The notes under the pieces were generated by a model. It saw only the letters and a list, made by a program, of their open reading frames with translations, was not told where the DNA came from and did no database searches. The position numbers were made by a program, and so were the translations under genes. A stretch of DNA of 64,000 bases from Nematopogon swammerdamellus (Eukaryota > Arthropoda > Insecta > Lepidoptera > Adelidae). Positions 40,493 to 50,199 of the stretch are shown piece after piece. The stretch lies in contig OX336348.1 in NCBI GenBank assembly GCA_946902875.1, positions 16,331,741 through 16,395,740 on the forward strand. The letters are read 5' to 3'. Position 1 is the stretch's first letter. Each line of letters begins with the position of its first letter.

Positions 40493-43400
40493 GTGAGCGA
40501 GAGCGGGGTGAGCGGTATCTCCCTATGCCTTCCTCATGGGTATCCTCCAGATCAAAAGTCAAGCCGTGGGTATCCTTGACGCGGTACGGTCCATCGCGCC
40601 GGGGAATGAACTTACCTGTTTGGCCTTTATTGACGTCATTCATTCCGTGTGTCTTGACCCACACGAGGTCTCCACGGGAATATTCTGGGGCAGGTCGGCG
40701 GTGTTCGTCAGCGTATTTCTTCTGACGCGCCTGCTCCCGCTCGTGGTTGTCCCTGGCCTCCATTAGTGCCCCACTCATACCTTTCAGATAGGGCGTGATT
40801 GCTGCCACGAAGTTGTCCCGCTCTATTACCACTCTCACGTCGGCAACGGAATCAGCCGGCGCTCGCATTTCTCGTCCAAAGTTTAGATAGGACGGTGTGA
40901 ATCCAGTGCTATGTGTTACACCTGAATTCATAGCAAACCTTATTGCGGCCAAGTGCTCGTCCCAGGTGATGTGATTAGCCCCCACTAGTATGCTGAGCTG
41001 GGGCTTCAAGTCACGGTTTTTCCGCTCTACTGGGTTTCCCTGAGGATGATATACAGGAGTAAGTGCCTGGTCTTTATTGCACGTGTAGCAAACCTGTTGC
41101 ATTACCTCGCTTACGAACTGCACCCCGTTGTCGCTGATCAGCCGTCGAGGGAATCCATACCTGAGGAAGACCTCGTCGACCAGAGTCTTAGCGCATTCCA
41201 CAGCGGTAGCTTTCTCTAGGGCGAACAGTTCGACCCAGCGCGTGCAAGTGTCTTCTACTATCAATACCCACTTGTTACCTTTAGAGGTCGTAGGGAGCGG
41301 GCCGAACAGGTCGACCGCCATGACCTCGAAACGTCGGTTAGTAGCCGGCGTCTGCAGCAGACGGGCCGGCTGCCTTGTATCGACCTTGTATCTCTGGCAG
41401 GGAATGCACTTTCTTACGTGCTCTGTCACTGACGTCCGCATGCCAGGCCAATAGTAACGCATGCCTAGACGGTGCAAGGTCCGCTCCACACCGTAGTGAC
41501 CAGCTGTCGGGGCGTCATGGAAGTCTGCAAGAACTTTCGCCCTTTCCTGCAGTGGGACCACTAGACAGGCGTCTTCCGTCTCATCGCTTTCCGGTGGGTA
41601 GCGGTATAAAATTCCGTCGGAGATCAAATAACCTCGGTCGGTCCATGCCTTACCTCGGAACGCATCGGTGTCGGACTCCAAATCGCCGATGATCTTCTTA
41701 AGTTCCGGATCCTTCATCTGGCTCTCCCGGACCTCACCTGGGCTCCTTGACGGCACGTCCACAGAAACTGCGCCCAGTTCGCAGCTTTCCTGGGCCTCGC
41801 ACACCGGCCTTGACAAAGTGTCAGCGACACCATTGGCTTTACCTGGCGTATACTCAATTTTTAGATTATACGCTTGCAGCGTGAGCGCCCACCTCGCGAG
41901 GCGGCCGCTTGGAGACTTGATGCTCATCAACCATTTAAGGGGTTGATGGTCCGATTTCACTATCACCTCTGAACCCTCAATATAACCCCTGAACTTGGTG
42001 ACGGCCCAGACTACTGCGAGCGCTTCTCTCTCGGTCGTGGAGTAGTTTCTCTCCGCGGCGTTCAGCAAACGGCTTGCGTATTCCACTGGCCGCTCGTCGG
42101 GACCCTCCCCCTGCATTAGAGCCGCGCCGAGGCAATATCCACTCGCGTCCGTCCTCAGCGTGAAAGGTTTCGTTTCTTCGGCCTGTCTCAGGATGGGTGC
42201 CGTCGTGAGCAAGGTTTTAATTTCAACAAAAGCTGATTGTTGTCGGTTTCCCCAGCTCCACACGGCATCCCTCTTGAGGAGTTCTGTCAGAGGTCGAGCA
42301 ACCTCGGCGAAATTGAGAACGAACCTTCTGAACCAACTGGCGGTCTGCAGGAAGCACTTGAGCTGCCTGACGTCCCTCGGCGGCTCCATGTCACTGATGG
42401 CTCTCGTTTTATCTGAATCCACTCGGAACCTTCCAGGAACGATAACGTGTCCAAGAAACTTTACCTCGTCGCGGGCGAATACCGTCTTCTCCCTGTTCAC
42501 CCGAAGATTGTAGGTCCTGAGCCGTTCGAAAACTGCGTCCAGATCTTCAATGTGCTTTTCAAAGGTTTCCGACAGCACAATAACGTCATCAAGGTAAGCA
42601 AGTATCTCTACTCCCTTTAGATTCGACTTGAATCTATCCATAAGCCTCTGGAAGGTCGCACCAGCATTACACAATCCCATGGGCATCCGTTTGAAGCGGT
42701 AGGTACCGAGGGGCGTGGTGAAGGCCGTCTTGTCTCTATCTTGTTCGGCAACACTCACCTGCCAGTATCCTGATCTGAGGTCCAGCGTGGTCATGTAGTG
42801 GCATGACTTAGCAGCGTGCAGAATATCCTCGATCCTGGGAAGTGGATACCGGTCCGGCCTGGTAACTCCATTCAGATCTCTGTAATCAATACAGAGCCTT
42901 ACCTTACCTTCGCCTTTGGAGACCAAAACGACGTTGGAGGCCCACGGAGACTCGCACTCCTCGATGATGTCCGCCGATAGCATCTTTTGAAGCTCCCCTT
43001 CCAAAATTGCTCTGCGACTTTGGGACAATCTGTGCGGGGGAGAAGAAACTGGTACCTGTTTCGCATCGACGTCAATGCGGTGTATCGCATACTCGGTTGG
43101 TGGACCCTCGGTCGCGAACCGATCGGCATGCTTAGCTATCAGCGAGTTCAGCTTCACTTTTTGATCTGAAGTAAGGCCAGAACCCTCGTATGACCTTAAG
43201 GACAAGTCCTGATTTATTACCGCCATGAGGTCGGCATCGGCAGTAGGAGTCATCTGATACGATGTGACAAAATCGAATTTAGTATCAGGATTTTCCGAAT
43301 AGTGCCATGTCCCCTGGGGTAAATCTATAACCATTCCCGCGTTAGTTACGAAGTCGCGACCTAGCAGCGTCCTACATTCGGTTCCGGGCATCGCTATAAA

Positions 43401-44933
43401 TTGCGTCATTGTATTCTTCTCGCCTAACCTTACGAAAACATTAGTCAGCTGAACGTCTATGACGCGTCGCGTGCCGTCGGCTAAGTCTACGTTTAAAACT
43501 TGCTTCTCGAATATTGCGCCTTCATTAACAAGTATTTGATACAATAAGGGGCTCGCGAGGCAGCGACTTGCGCCTGTGTCTACGATTGCGACCCCATTCT
43601 GGCCTAAAATCTCAATAGAAACCACCGGGCGGTCCTGAACATTATTAATATTGAAAGTGTTAAATTTAACGTTCGATCCTGAAGACGTCGCGCCTACCTT
43701 ATCAGTATTACACCTCTCGCACCGCGCACGAACGACCCCAGGCTGTCCGCAGCCGTAGTATTTTAGCGCCGAGTCGGACACACCCTTGTCCCCTTTATTT
43801 TTATCGCTAAGTACTCTACATTCCTCTACAACATGTCCGTAACGTTTGCAGTATACACATCGCGGCCGCCGAGCGTCAGTAGAAGTATTCATTTCGGCGG
43901 GAATCACTTCCGCCGGAGTCGAAGCGGCGCGGTGTGAGCGCGCGGATGAAGCAGGAACATGCGCGGGGCCGATTGCGTCATCTCGATTGTTGCCACGCGA
44001 TCTCTCCGCGGCAGCGGAGGAAGCAGCGGCAGCGGCGGCGGGCATGCCTCGCGGTGAAGGCGGAGGAGCGTGCGCGCCGGCGGAGGCGGCCACTCCCGGT
44101 CGGCTGCGGTCGGATCGGCTTCGCGTTCCGACCTCGTCGAGTGCGTCCTCTGCGGCCCTGGCCTTGGAGATTAGGTCATCAAATGTTATGACTACGTCGC
44201 GCGGGACCCTTTTTCGCACTCGGCGATTCAACAATCCGTAAACTAAATCTATCTTTAAAGTTTCGCTTAAATCGTATGGAATGCGCGCTAAAAGAGATCT
44301 AGCGCGCGAAAGGAACACCTCACTTTTCACCTCACTTTGTTCGGTGGAAAAAAGTTCCGCGAATAGTTTGTACGGCGCTTTCACGACGCCGTACATCGAT
44401 CGCAATCTAGCAATCGCGTCGGCCCACGAAGTCACCTCCCGCTTGATGCCGTGCCACCACACTGCTGCCTCGCCAGTCAGCAGCATCGACATCCCCCGAA
44501 GAGCGTGCACCTCGGACACCTGGACGCAGTCCCGGTAGACCTCTACCGCGTCGATGAAAGCCTCCACGGCTTCGGAGGCGTGCAACGATCCGTCGAATCG
44601 TGCGGTGCATTTTGACATATTGCCCATCTGCACGGTCGGCAGCGGCGTCGGCGTCGACGGCGTTGGTGTGTTTGAGCCGGTATGAAGGTTGGCTAGCAGC
44701 TGTCTGTTGAAGTCGGCCTGCGACTGCTGCATCGTCGAAATCAGCGCTGCGAAGTTTTCCTGCGAGATCATCATCGCGGGCGGCGGCGGCGCTGCTTCGG
44801 GCGCGCGGGGTAGATAGTGCGATTCCTCGCCAGCGGAACTCTCGCCAGAAGAGACATCTGCGTTACTCGCGCCTGCGGCAGCGGCGGAACGCGTCTTAGC
44901 ATTTCCCTTTGGCGGCATTCTTGTCCACTTCAC
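40365..44933 (-). CDS. Gypsy gag-pol polyprotein, single intact ORF
   Basis: 1522 codons in one frame, all domains in the Ty3/gypsy order. Gag occupies about 1-345, then two Cys/His knuckle regions near 358-371 (CVYCKRYGHVVEEC) and 392-406. Aspartic protease has DTGAS at about 450. Reverse transcriptase spans 590-860 with LDLRSGYWQV and the catalytic YLDDVIVL near 777. RNase H shows TDASG near 924, TEREALAV and SDHQPLKWL near 990. Integrase has its H-H-C-C finger at 1138-1184, D in AVDLFGPL (about 1204), D in ISDNGVQF (about 1268) and E in NPVERKN (about 1301). A basic C-terminal tail follows. Gag and pol need no frameshift. The last codons run into LTR sequence, so the natural end may differ. 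A recent insertion is likely. Confidence 0.95.
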   Translation of the reverse strand: MKWTRMPPKGNAKTRSAAAAGASNADVSSGESSAGEESHYLPRAPEAAPPPPAMMISQENFAALISTMQQSQADFNRQLLANLHTGSNTPTPSTPTPLPTVQMGNMSKCTARFDGSLHASEAVEAFIDAVEVYRDCVQVSEVHALRGMSMLLTGEAAVWWHGIKREVTSWADAIARLRSMYGVVKAPYKLFAELFSTEQSEVKSEVFLSRARSLLARIPYDLSETLKIDLVYGLLNRRVRKRVPRDVVITFDDLISKARAAEDALDEVGTRSRSDRSRPGVAASAGAHAPPPSPRGMPAAAAAASSAAAERSRGNNRDDAIGPAHVPASSARSHRAASTPAEVIPAEMNTSTDARRPRCVYCKRYGHVVEECRVLSDKNKGDKGVSDSALKYYGCGQPGVVRARCERCNTDKVGATSSGSNVKFNTFNINNVQDRPVVSIEILGQNGVAIVDTGASRCLASPLLYQILVNEGAIFEKQVLNVDLADGTRRVIDVQLTNVFVRLGEKNTMTQFIAMPGTECRTLLGRDFVTNAGMVIDLPQGTWHYSENPDTKFDFVTSYQMTPTADADLMAVINQDLSLRSYEGSGLTSDQKVKLNSLIAKHADRFATEGPPTEYAIHRIDVDAKQVPVSSPPHRLSQSRRAILEGELQKMLSADIIEECESPWASNVVLVSKGEGKVRLCIDYRDLNGVTRPDRYPLPRIEDILHAAKSCHYMTTLDLRSGYWQVSVAEQDRDKTAFTTPLGTYRFKRMPMGLCNAGATFQRLMDRFKSNLKGVEILAYLDDVIVLSETFEKHIEDLDAVFERLRTYNLRVNREKTVFARDEVKFLGHVIVPGRFRVDSDKTRAISDMEPPRDVRQLKCFLQTASWFRRFVLNFAEVARPLTELLKRDAVWSWGNRQQSAFVEIKTLLTTAPILRQAEETKPFTLRTDASGYCLGAALMQGEGPDERPVEYASRLLNAAERNYSTTEREALAVVWAVTKFRGYIEGSEVIVKSDHQPLKWLMSIKSPSGRLARWALTLQAYNLKIEYTPGKANGVADTLSRPVCEAQESCELGAVSVDVPSRSPGEVRESQMKDPELKKIIGDLESDTDAFRGKAWTDRGYLISDGILYRYPPESDETEDACLVVPLQERAKVLADFHDAPTAGHYGVERTLHRLGMRYYWPGMRTSVTEHVRKCIPCQRYKVDTRQPARLLQTPATNRRFEVMAVDLFGPLPTTSKGNKWVLIVEDTCTRWVELFALEKATAVECAKTLVDEVFLRYGFPRRLISDNGVQFVSEVMQQVCYTCNKDQALTPVYHPQGNPVERKNRDLKPQLSILVGANHITWDEHLAAIRFAMNSGVTHSTGFTPSYLNFGREMRAPADSVADVRVVIERDNFVAAITPYLKGMSGALMEARDNHEREQARQKKYADEHRRPAPEYSRGDLVWVKTHGMNDVNKGQTGKFIPRRDGPYRVKDTHGLTFDLEDTHEEGIGRYRSPRSRSRPALASRRDTLPRDEHTLVALYRSDRLTCEGSKLYLLQINSE

Positions 44934-44986
44934 TGGTTAATGATGAGTCACACACCCGCGCGTTACTATGCGGTCGCGGATTCGGG

Positions 44987-45004
44987 CCACTAAGTTGGGC
45001 GCCA
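44987..45004 (-). other. Gypsy primer-binding site
   Basis: TGGCGCCCAACTTAGTGG on the minus strand lies 3 bases inside the 5' LTR. TGGCGCC starts are typical primer-binding sites complementary to a tRNA 3' end. The tRNA was not identified. Confidence 0.65.
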
Positions 45005-45007
45005 CTT

Positions 45008-45314
45008 TAAAGAACGTACACACTTTCTATTCACTATTTATTTGCAAGAGATAGAGTTTACATCCTTCACAGGTGAGTCGATCGGATCTGTACAGGGCGA
45101 CGAGCGTATGTCCATCCCTTGGTTATGTATCTCGCCGACTGGCGAGAGCCGGTCGGCGCTGCGCAGTCCTGAAGGGGTGCGCGGGGAAGGGAGGTGTGAC
45201 GCGGTGCGAGAGCGAGACAGTTGTTACATGCGTTTGCGCTTTCTAACAGTCGAATTAGATAAAAAGGCGCGAAAATAGATTCACTCTAGCCTGCTGATAA
45301 TTAACCGTCTTACA
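45008..45314 (-). repeat. Gypsy 5' LTR
   Basis: 307 bp; starts TGTAAGACGG and ends TTCTTTA on the minus strand. It is the only complete LTR of this element. Confidence 0.8.
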
Positions 45315-45320
45315 TAGTTA

Positions 45321-45763
45321 ATTTGATATATAGATTTTCTATGTTTAGTAGGCCTCTTCCTCCTTCATTGACTGGTAGATATAGTCTATCTGTGTTAGAT
45401 TTTTGTTGGTGCATGTTATATATGTTTAGGAGTTTCCTTGTTTTTCTGTCAATTTTTTTAAAGTCATCCATAGTATAATTTATTACATTGAAAGTATATA
45501 TAAGAACCGGTGTTGCGTATGTATTTATGGCCTTTATAATATTTCTTGAGTTTAATGTAGATTGAATGATTTTTCTTACTCTTCTATTGTATTCATTTTT
45601 CTTTTCTTCTATTATTTGTTTGTGGTTGATTTCCCCATTTTCATCAATGCCAAGGTATTTGTATTTTTTGTTATTTAAGGCTTCGAATTTGTTTCCATCA
45701 AGCAGTATATGGTCTTCACCTTCAGCGTTTATTCTTTTACTACCTTTTATTTCTAGTACTTTA
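45321..45763 (-). pseudogene. R4/Dong-like ORF, middle part
   Basis: Reads KCKVLEIKGSKRINAEGEDH, LGIDENGEINHKQI, YATPVLIYTFNVINYTMDDF, RKTRKLLNIYNMH and GGRGLLNIENLYIKL, the thumb and linker between reverse transcriptase and the endonuclease. It matches residues of the 59-61 kb copy without a gap. It ends at the gypsy insertion. Residues upstream of KCKVL in the open frame belong to the other inserted element. Confidence 0.85.
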
Positions 45764-46683
45764 CATTTGTAACGGGCATATGAGCACAGCCGAAATAATA
45801 GCGCTGCGCCATCTGACGGAGGAGAGCGCAGACAACTACGAACCGCGCACACGCAGCCGGGAACGTGAGCGACGTAGTGTTCCGGCCCACCGACAGGCGG
45901 CGAAGGAGCGCCGCGAGCGAAGGTTCCAGAGAGAAACGTGTTCGACCCGCAGACATCTTACCGCCATTAACTCACAAGGTCCAGAAATATTGAATCAAGT
46001 GTGATAAGCTACTGAACCATCGAGCGAACGTGGTGAAGCGGAGTCAAACGTCGCGCGGGACTACCAGAGGTCCAGAGAGCAATAGAGAGGGTGAGTGGCC
46101 GAATGGCAGAACGATTTATTTCGCCGCGGTCGCCGGGAGCGAACCCACTCCCACGAAAGGGGCGACGGAAGGTTATAACGAGACACCGATGTGATTACAG
46201 GCCTTCCGGAACGCCCTCTCTGATAGCGGCCAGCGGATATAGACTCCGGGTGCACTGCCCAGCGGTCCGGCGGACGAGACTTCATCACAGCTAAGTGAAA
46301 CTGAGTAATACGGGTCTCTCTCCGAGTACGGTACGGCAACCCACAAGCGACGTCTCGTGGCCGGGCGGACAGGCCCGGATAGACGTGCGGTACTACCCTC
46401 GTGCGTCGGACCCGCCGTTGCGCGGCCGCGCGAGCTGACAAAGAAGCGCGGGAACCCGACTGCCACGTGGTTCTAGAACTTTCGAAATGAGTAGATGGCC
46501 GTGCCAATTTGAAGTGTAGGTGGTAATAGTGCCGCGCCTCGTCCTAAAGACGAATTGATTAGGATACGATAAGGCCAGTTCTCCCGAAATTGTTCCAGCG
46601 TAATAGCGTAGTAGTAGTGAAACGTAAATGTGAGCCGGTACCGACCTTGCCCTAGAGCGGCGTAGGTATATTAAGAGAGATAT

Positions 46684-47164
46684 ATTGGACATTGAGAAAT
46701 TTCTTGTGATATTCGTGTATTTTCGTGTAATAGTTGTGAACAAGTATATTGGACATTGAGAAATTTCTTGTGATATTCGTGTATTTTCGTGTAATAGTTG
46801 TGAACAAGTACATTGCGGGATTCGGGCGCAGAGCGCAGCAAGTCCGTCCCACTGAATATTAACTGAAGTAATTTGTACTAAAGTGAACCAAGCTAGGCGT
46901 AGCGAGATTTCGGATAATTTGTGTGTATTGTGTGATAGTAACGTGAAAGTAAATCGTAGGACCCTCGCGCATAGCGCGGCAAGTCCGGTGTGTTGAAAAA
47001 TTGACAAATTTTAATTTGTACTAAAGTGATCCATGTTAGGCGTAACGAGATTTCGGAAAATTTGTGTGTATTGCGTGATAGTAACGTGAAAGTAAATCGT
47101 AGGACCCTCGCGCAGAGCGCGGCAAGTCCGTTATGTTGAAAAAATGACAAATCTTAATTTGTAC
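46684..47164. repeat. Tandem repeats inside the 2.74-kb element
   Basis: A 62-bp unit (TATTGGACATTGAGAAATTT ...) is present twice at 46684-46807. A roughly 151-bp unit (TAATTTGTACTAAAGTGA ... GCGCGGCAAGTCCG) is present at 46869 and 47020, with a third start at 47155 cut by the solo LTR. A diverged unit appears near 48130. Confidence 0.85.
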
Positions 47165-47992
47165 TGTGACGATGACGTCACATAAAGCGAGACTGACGCC
47201 CGGCGGCGGCAGCGCGGGTCGACGGACAGCGAGGCGAGCGCGGTGCAGCTACCTACAGCCGGCCGGCACACACACCACCACACGGCCGGACACACCGACG
47301 CTCACTCGCGCGCTAGCGGCTAATATAAATACGGCCGCGCAGCCAACGGTTAGTCAGTCTGAGCTCGGCTATCGACTCAGACGGTCCCCCCTACCCCCCT
47401 GTTCGATCGGTGGCCTCCGCTTTGATCACAGGCATCCTCTCCCCTTACCCCGCAGTACCAGCGATCGGTGGCCTCCGCACGAACGCAGTACTGCTCCCTT
47501 CTGCTCGATCGGTGGTCTCCGCTTTGATCGCAGATTCCCCCCCGCTCCTTCCCCCTCTTACCCCACAGTACCAGCGATCGGTGGCCTCCGCACGAACGCC
47601 GTACTGATCCCTCCTGCTCGATCGGTGGTCTCCGATTTGATCGCAGGCCCCCCCGCCTCTCACCCAAGTAGGCACCAACACCTTGTCCTGCCTTATCCAA
47701 TATACGTAAGATATCGATAGGCAGCGACACTAGGTTATGGTTATAAGGGTAGGGATTAGGGGTACATCCCAACTAGGCTAGTAATAGGTAGACATTAGGA
47801 TATTAGGATAGGTATATATAGGATAAGTAATTAGTAGTAAGCCATGTACATATAAATAGCGTGTTGATAATAAATGAAAGATATTCACATAAGTCACACC
47901 GATGTTTTACTAAGTACTCCTCGATAGGAAATCGTAGTCATTCCCGCCATTAGGTAGGTAGGATACCCGAGTACGGGGAATGCTACGTCACA
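47165..47992 (+). repeat. 828-bp solo LTR
   Basis: Ends are TGTGACG and CGTCACA (7-bp inverted), and GTAC is duplicated at 47161-47164 and 47993-47996. A promoter is visible: TATAAAT at 47324 and an initiator TCAGT with its A at 47356, 32 bases apart. AATAAA lies at 47869. Between them a CT-rich part repeats GATCGGTGG(C/T)CTCCG about five times. No internal coding region is present, so the element recombined out. Confidence 0.85.
47318..47360 (+). promoter_or_regulatory. TATA plus initiator in the solo LTR
   Basis: TATAAAT at 47324-47330 and TCAGT at 47354-47358 have the spacing of an arthropod TATA/Inr core promoter. Confidence 0.6.
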
Positions 47993-48507
47993 GTACTAAT
48001 GTGAGACAAGTTGGTCTAAGGTAGGTATTGCATGTTGTGTCGTAAGGAGGAGCGGGTGCGATTAGTAGCGACGTCGGATCCATCCGCCGTGCACCGCCCG
48101 TCCGTTATATCGGAAGAGTTGTAAAAATTTAGTGTACTAAATCGATCCAAAGCACGAAGAGTAACGAGCTAGCCTGGAAACTACAGGTAGGCGCTCACCC
48201 GACATCTAAGAGCGTCTGACGCCCATTAGAGTAGGTATTTAGGATAAGATCGGTAGTTGATAAGTTTATTATTTGAAGATTGTTGTTTAATATTAAGGAG
48301 TTTAGGTTAAGAGTATTCTAGTTTAGGATAGCGAGGTTATGGGTAGGTTAGGCAGATAATTATAGCGTCGTAGGTTAAGAAGTCATATTGAATAGATTAA
48401 GGTGTAATTTGACGTACGTGTTTGCCATCGCCATATTGTGTTTATTAAATTGTGTAATCCTACTCAGCCGTTTCATTTGACCCACGCCCAGCTCAAACAC
48501 CATCACA

Positions 48508-49033
48508 CATTTTTCTAAGCCAAATTCCATTCCAATTTGTTTGGAGTATATTTCTACGGTATCTATTAGATTTGATAGCTGATATTTATTTGCAGCGTAT
48601 AGTTTTATGTCATCCATGTAGAGGAGGTGATTAATTATTTGGCCACTTCTTAAAATATATCCGGTTTTTTCATATTCACTCAGTAATTTTGATAATGGAT
48701 TAAGACATAGACAAAATAGTAAAGGGGACAGAGAATCTCCTTGAAATATTCCTCGTTTCATAATTATTGGCTTTGTTGTAATTCTTGAGTCAGTGCTTCT
48801 TGTATTCATAATCACTTGCCATGTTTTCATAACTTTTGATATACAATTTGTAATTACGTTAGGGGATTTATATATTTTGAGGATGAGAATAATCCATTCA
48901 TGTGGTACCGAATCATATGTTTTTTTGTAATCTATCCACGCCATGTTTAGGTTTTTCTTGTATGTGTTTGTATCTTCTAAGATAGATTTATTGACAATTA
49001 AATGGTCTTTGCAACCTCTCGCGCCCCATTTAC
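48508..49033 (-). pseudogene. R4/Dong-like reverse transcriptase, catalytic part
   Basis: Reads AWIDYKKTYDSVPHEWI, IKRGIF-like MKRGIFQGDSLSPLLFCL, INHLLYMDDIKLYA (the YMDD catalytic box) and IGMEFGLEKC, where the 2.74-kb element interrupts. Residues after EKC in the open frame come from the insert. The 5' side stops at GARGCKNHL against the (TA)n tract, so fingers and the N-terminal domains are missing. Confidence 0.9.
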
Positions 49034-49085
49034 AACCTATATATATATATATAAAACATATATATATATATATATATATATACTA
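49034..49085. repeat. (TA)n tract, junction of two R4-like copies
   Basis: About 50 bp of TATATA with an AAAACA interruption. The minus-strand R4-like copy ends on its left and the plus-strand copy starts on its right. Confidence 0.9.
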
Positions 49086-49087
49086 AC

Positions 49088-50138
49088 ATGCCCACTACCA
49101 TAGGAAATAACTCACTACAAGATCGAAGAAGGCAGTGGTCAAAAGATGACTTAATGGAGCTCATGTACTGCTATTTCAAAGCAAGCGCAGGAGGTATTGG
49201 ATATTTAGCAAGATTAAACAATTTATTCAAACATAGAAACCCGAATAATCCTAAAAGCGCAACATTCAATGGTACAACCCTTTCGACACAAGCACGAAGA
49301 GTAATATCATATGAGATGTTATCGAAAGATCTTATATCAGAAATAGAAAGTGCAGCTAAACTCGATCTACAAAATGAAAATACAAATAGAGAAGAAAATT
49401 TAGAAAATGAAAATTTTATTCAGAATAACGAAGATGGTCGAAGACAGTGGTCAAACGAGGAAATGTGTGAACTATTGTTTTGCTACTTTAGAGCAAGAGA
49501 TGGAGGGCGAGGATATCTAAAAAGAATGGAACAATTATTTCGAATGAGAAATGAAAATAACCTAAAACTGAACAAATTTAATGGCCCAATGCTTTCTAAC
49601 CAAGCAAGAAAAATAATAATTTATCAAATGTTACTATCTAATATAATAGAAGAGTTAAAATTATTAAAAATCACTACAACAAATATTATGGAAGCTCTTT
49701 CCAACACCAGGCCAAACCAAATGTATTCCCAAAACACATCTAATAATGATTTAAACATCAACCAAGATAGGAACGACCCGAGTCCGGAAAATGTTCAGAA
49801 TAATACCGACACACAGGATGTATACACAAATTATAATCAAGAAAATGAAATACAGGGAGTGATACCACAAAGTATTGAACAATTAACTGGGGAAGTACCA
49901 GAAATAAATTTCAGAACAAATGAACCCAATGAGGCAGAAACTGACTCATTAATAGTCCACTTTATGGAAAATTTATCAGCTATTAAAAAAATAAAAATGG
50001 AAGAAAGATTGATCTTACCAAAAGCAAAAATAAACAAAAAGTACATTGCAAATTTTGATACTATTAATAAATACCTACCAACATTGTTAAAAGAGAATAT
50101 GCATATATTTCAAATAAATGAAATACTTTATACGGCGG
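49088..50138 (+). pseudogene. R4/Dong-like N-terminal region with two Myb-like repeats
   Basis: Two homologous domains, residues 12-75 (RRRQWSKDDLMELMYCYF ... GGIGYLARLNNLF ... LSTQARRVI) and 116-180 (RRQWSNEEMCELLFCYFRA ... GGRGYLKRMEQLF ... LSNQARKII). A conserved W near the start and a basic Q-A-R helix at the end suggest DNA-binding, as in the N-termini of R2/R4 proteins that recognise the target. An acidic, Asn-rich linker follows. The frame ends in the 52-bp insertion at 50139; from 50200 the same protein continues in another frame. Confidence 0.75.
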
Positions 50139-50190
50139 CCTATGTCCAGCAGTAGACCGATACAGGCTGATGATGATGATGATGATGATG
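50139..50190 (+). mobile_element. 52-bp retroposon fragment with 9-bp target duplication
   Basis: CCTATGTCCAGCAGTAGACC followed by GATACAGGCTGATGATGATG and more TGA units. This is the 3' end and (TGA)n tail of a common LINE type in Lepidoptera. ATACGGCGG flanks both sides (50130-50138 and 50191-50199). An extreme 5' truncation that frameshifts the host ORF. Confidence 0.8.
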
Positions 50191-50199
50191 ATACGGCGG

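Larger units (their letters stand above)
40340..45320 (-). mobile_element. Ty3/gypsy LTR retrotransposon with intact gag-pol
   Basis: Inserted in the R4-like ORF; TAGTTA (or AGTTA) is present at 40340-40345 and 45315-45320, while the uninterrupted copy has one TAGTTA. The complete 5' LTR (minus) is 45008-45314. The left end keeps only 145 bp of LTR (40346-40492) fused directly to the end of the polyprotein frame. The 3' polypurine tract and U3 are therefore missing, though gag-pol has no stop or frameshift. Confidence 0.9.
45768..48507. mobile_element. 2.74-kb non-coding inserted element, class unknown
   Basis: CATT is duplicated at 45764-45767 and 48508-48511; the uninterrupted R4 copy has a single ACATTTTTC here. 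The element starts TGTAACGGGC and ends ACCATCACA, a TG...CA frame typical of LTR-type elements. The interior holds no retroviral-type domain. It contains a CpG-rich left part, tandem repeats (46684-47164) and a solo LTR of another family. It could be a very long solo LTR (about 1.9 kb without the nested LTR) or a large non-autonomous LTR derivative. The many short Arg/Pro-rich frames are not supported as genes. Confidence 0.75.
39100..49033 (-). mobile_element. R4/Dong-like non-LTR retrotransposon, split twice
   Basis: Three coding pieces on the minus strand (48508-49033, 45321-45763, 39342-40345) join in exactly the order of the uninterrupted copy at 59245-61731. The gaps are a gypsy element and a 2.74-kb non-coding element. 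The 3' untranslated part (39180-39340) matches 59110-59244. The 5' end is truncated at a (TA)n tract at 49035, in the middle of reverse transcriptase. Confidence 0.9.

Noticed and set aside
46095..46150. tRNA-Leu-like sequence (GTGGCCGAATGGC)
   Set aside because: Only the A-box-like word fits; the B-box position reads GGAGCGAACCC and no cloverleaf closes.
46061..47007. Minus-strand frames of 148 and 204 codons
   Set aside because: They run across tandem repeats of the 2.74-kb insert; repeated peptide pieces change frame between units and no domain is visible.
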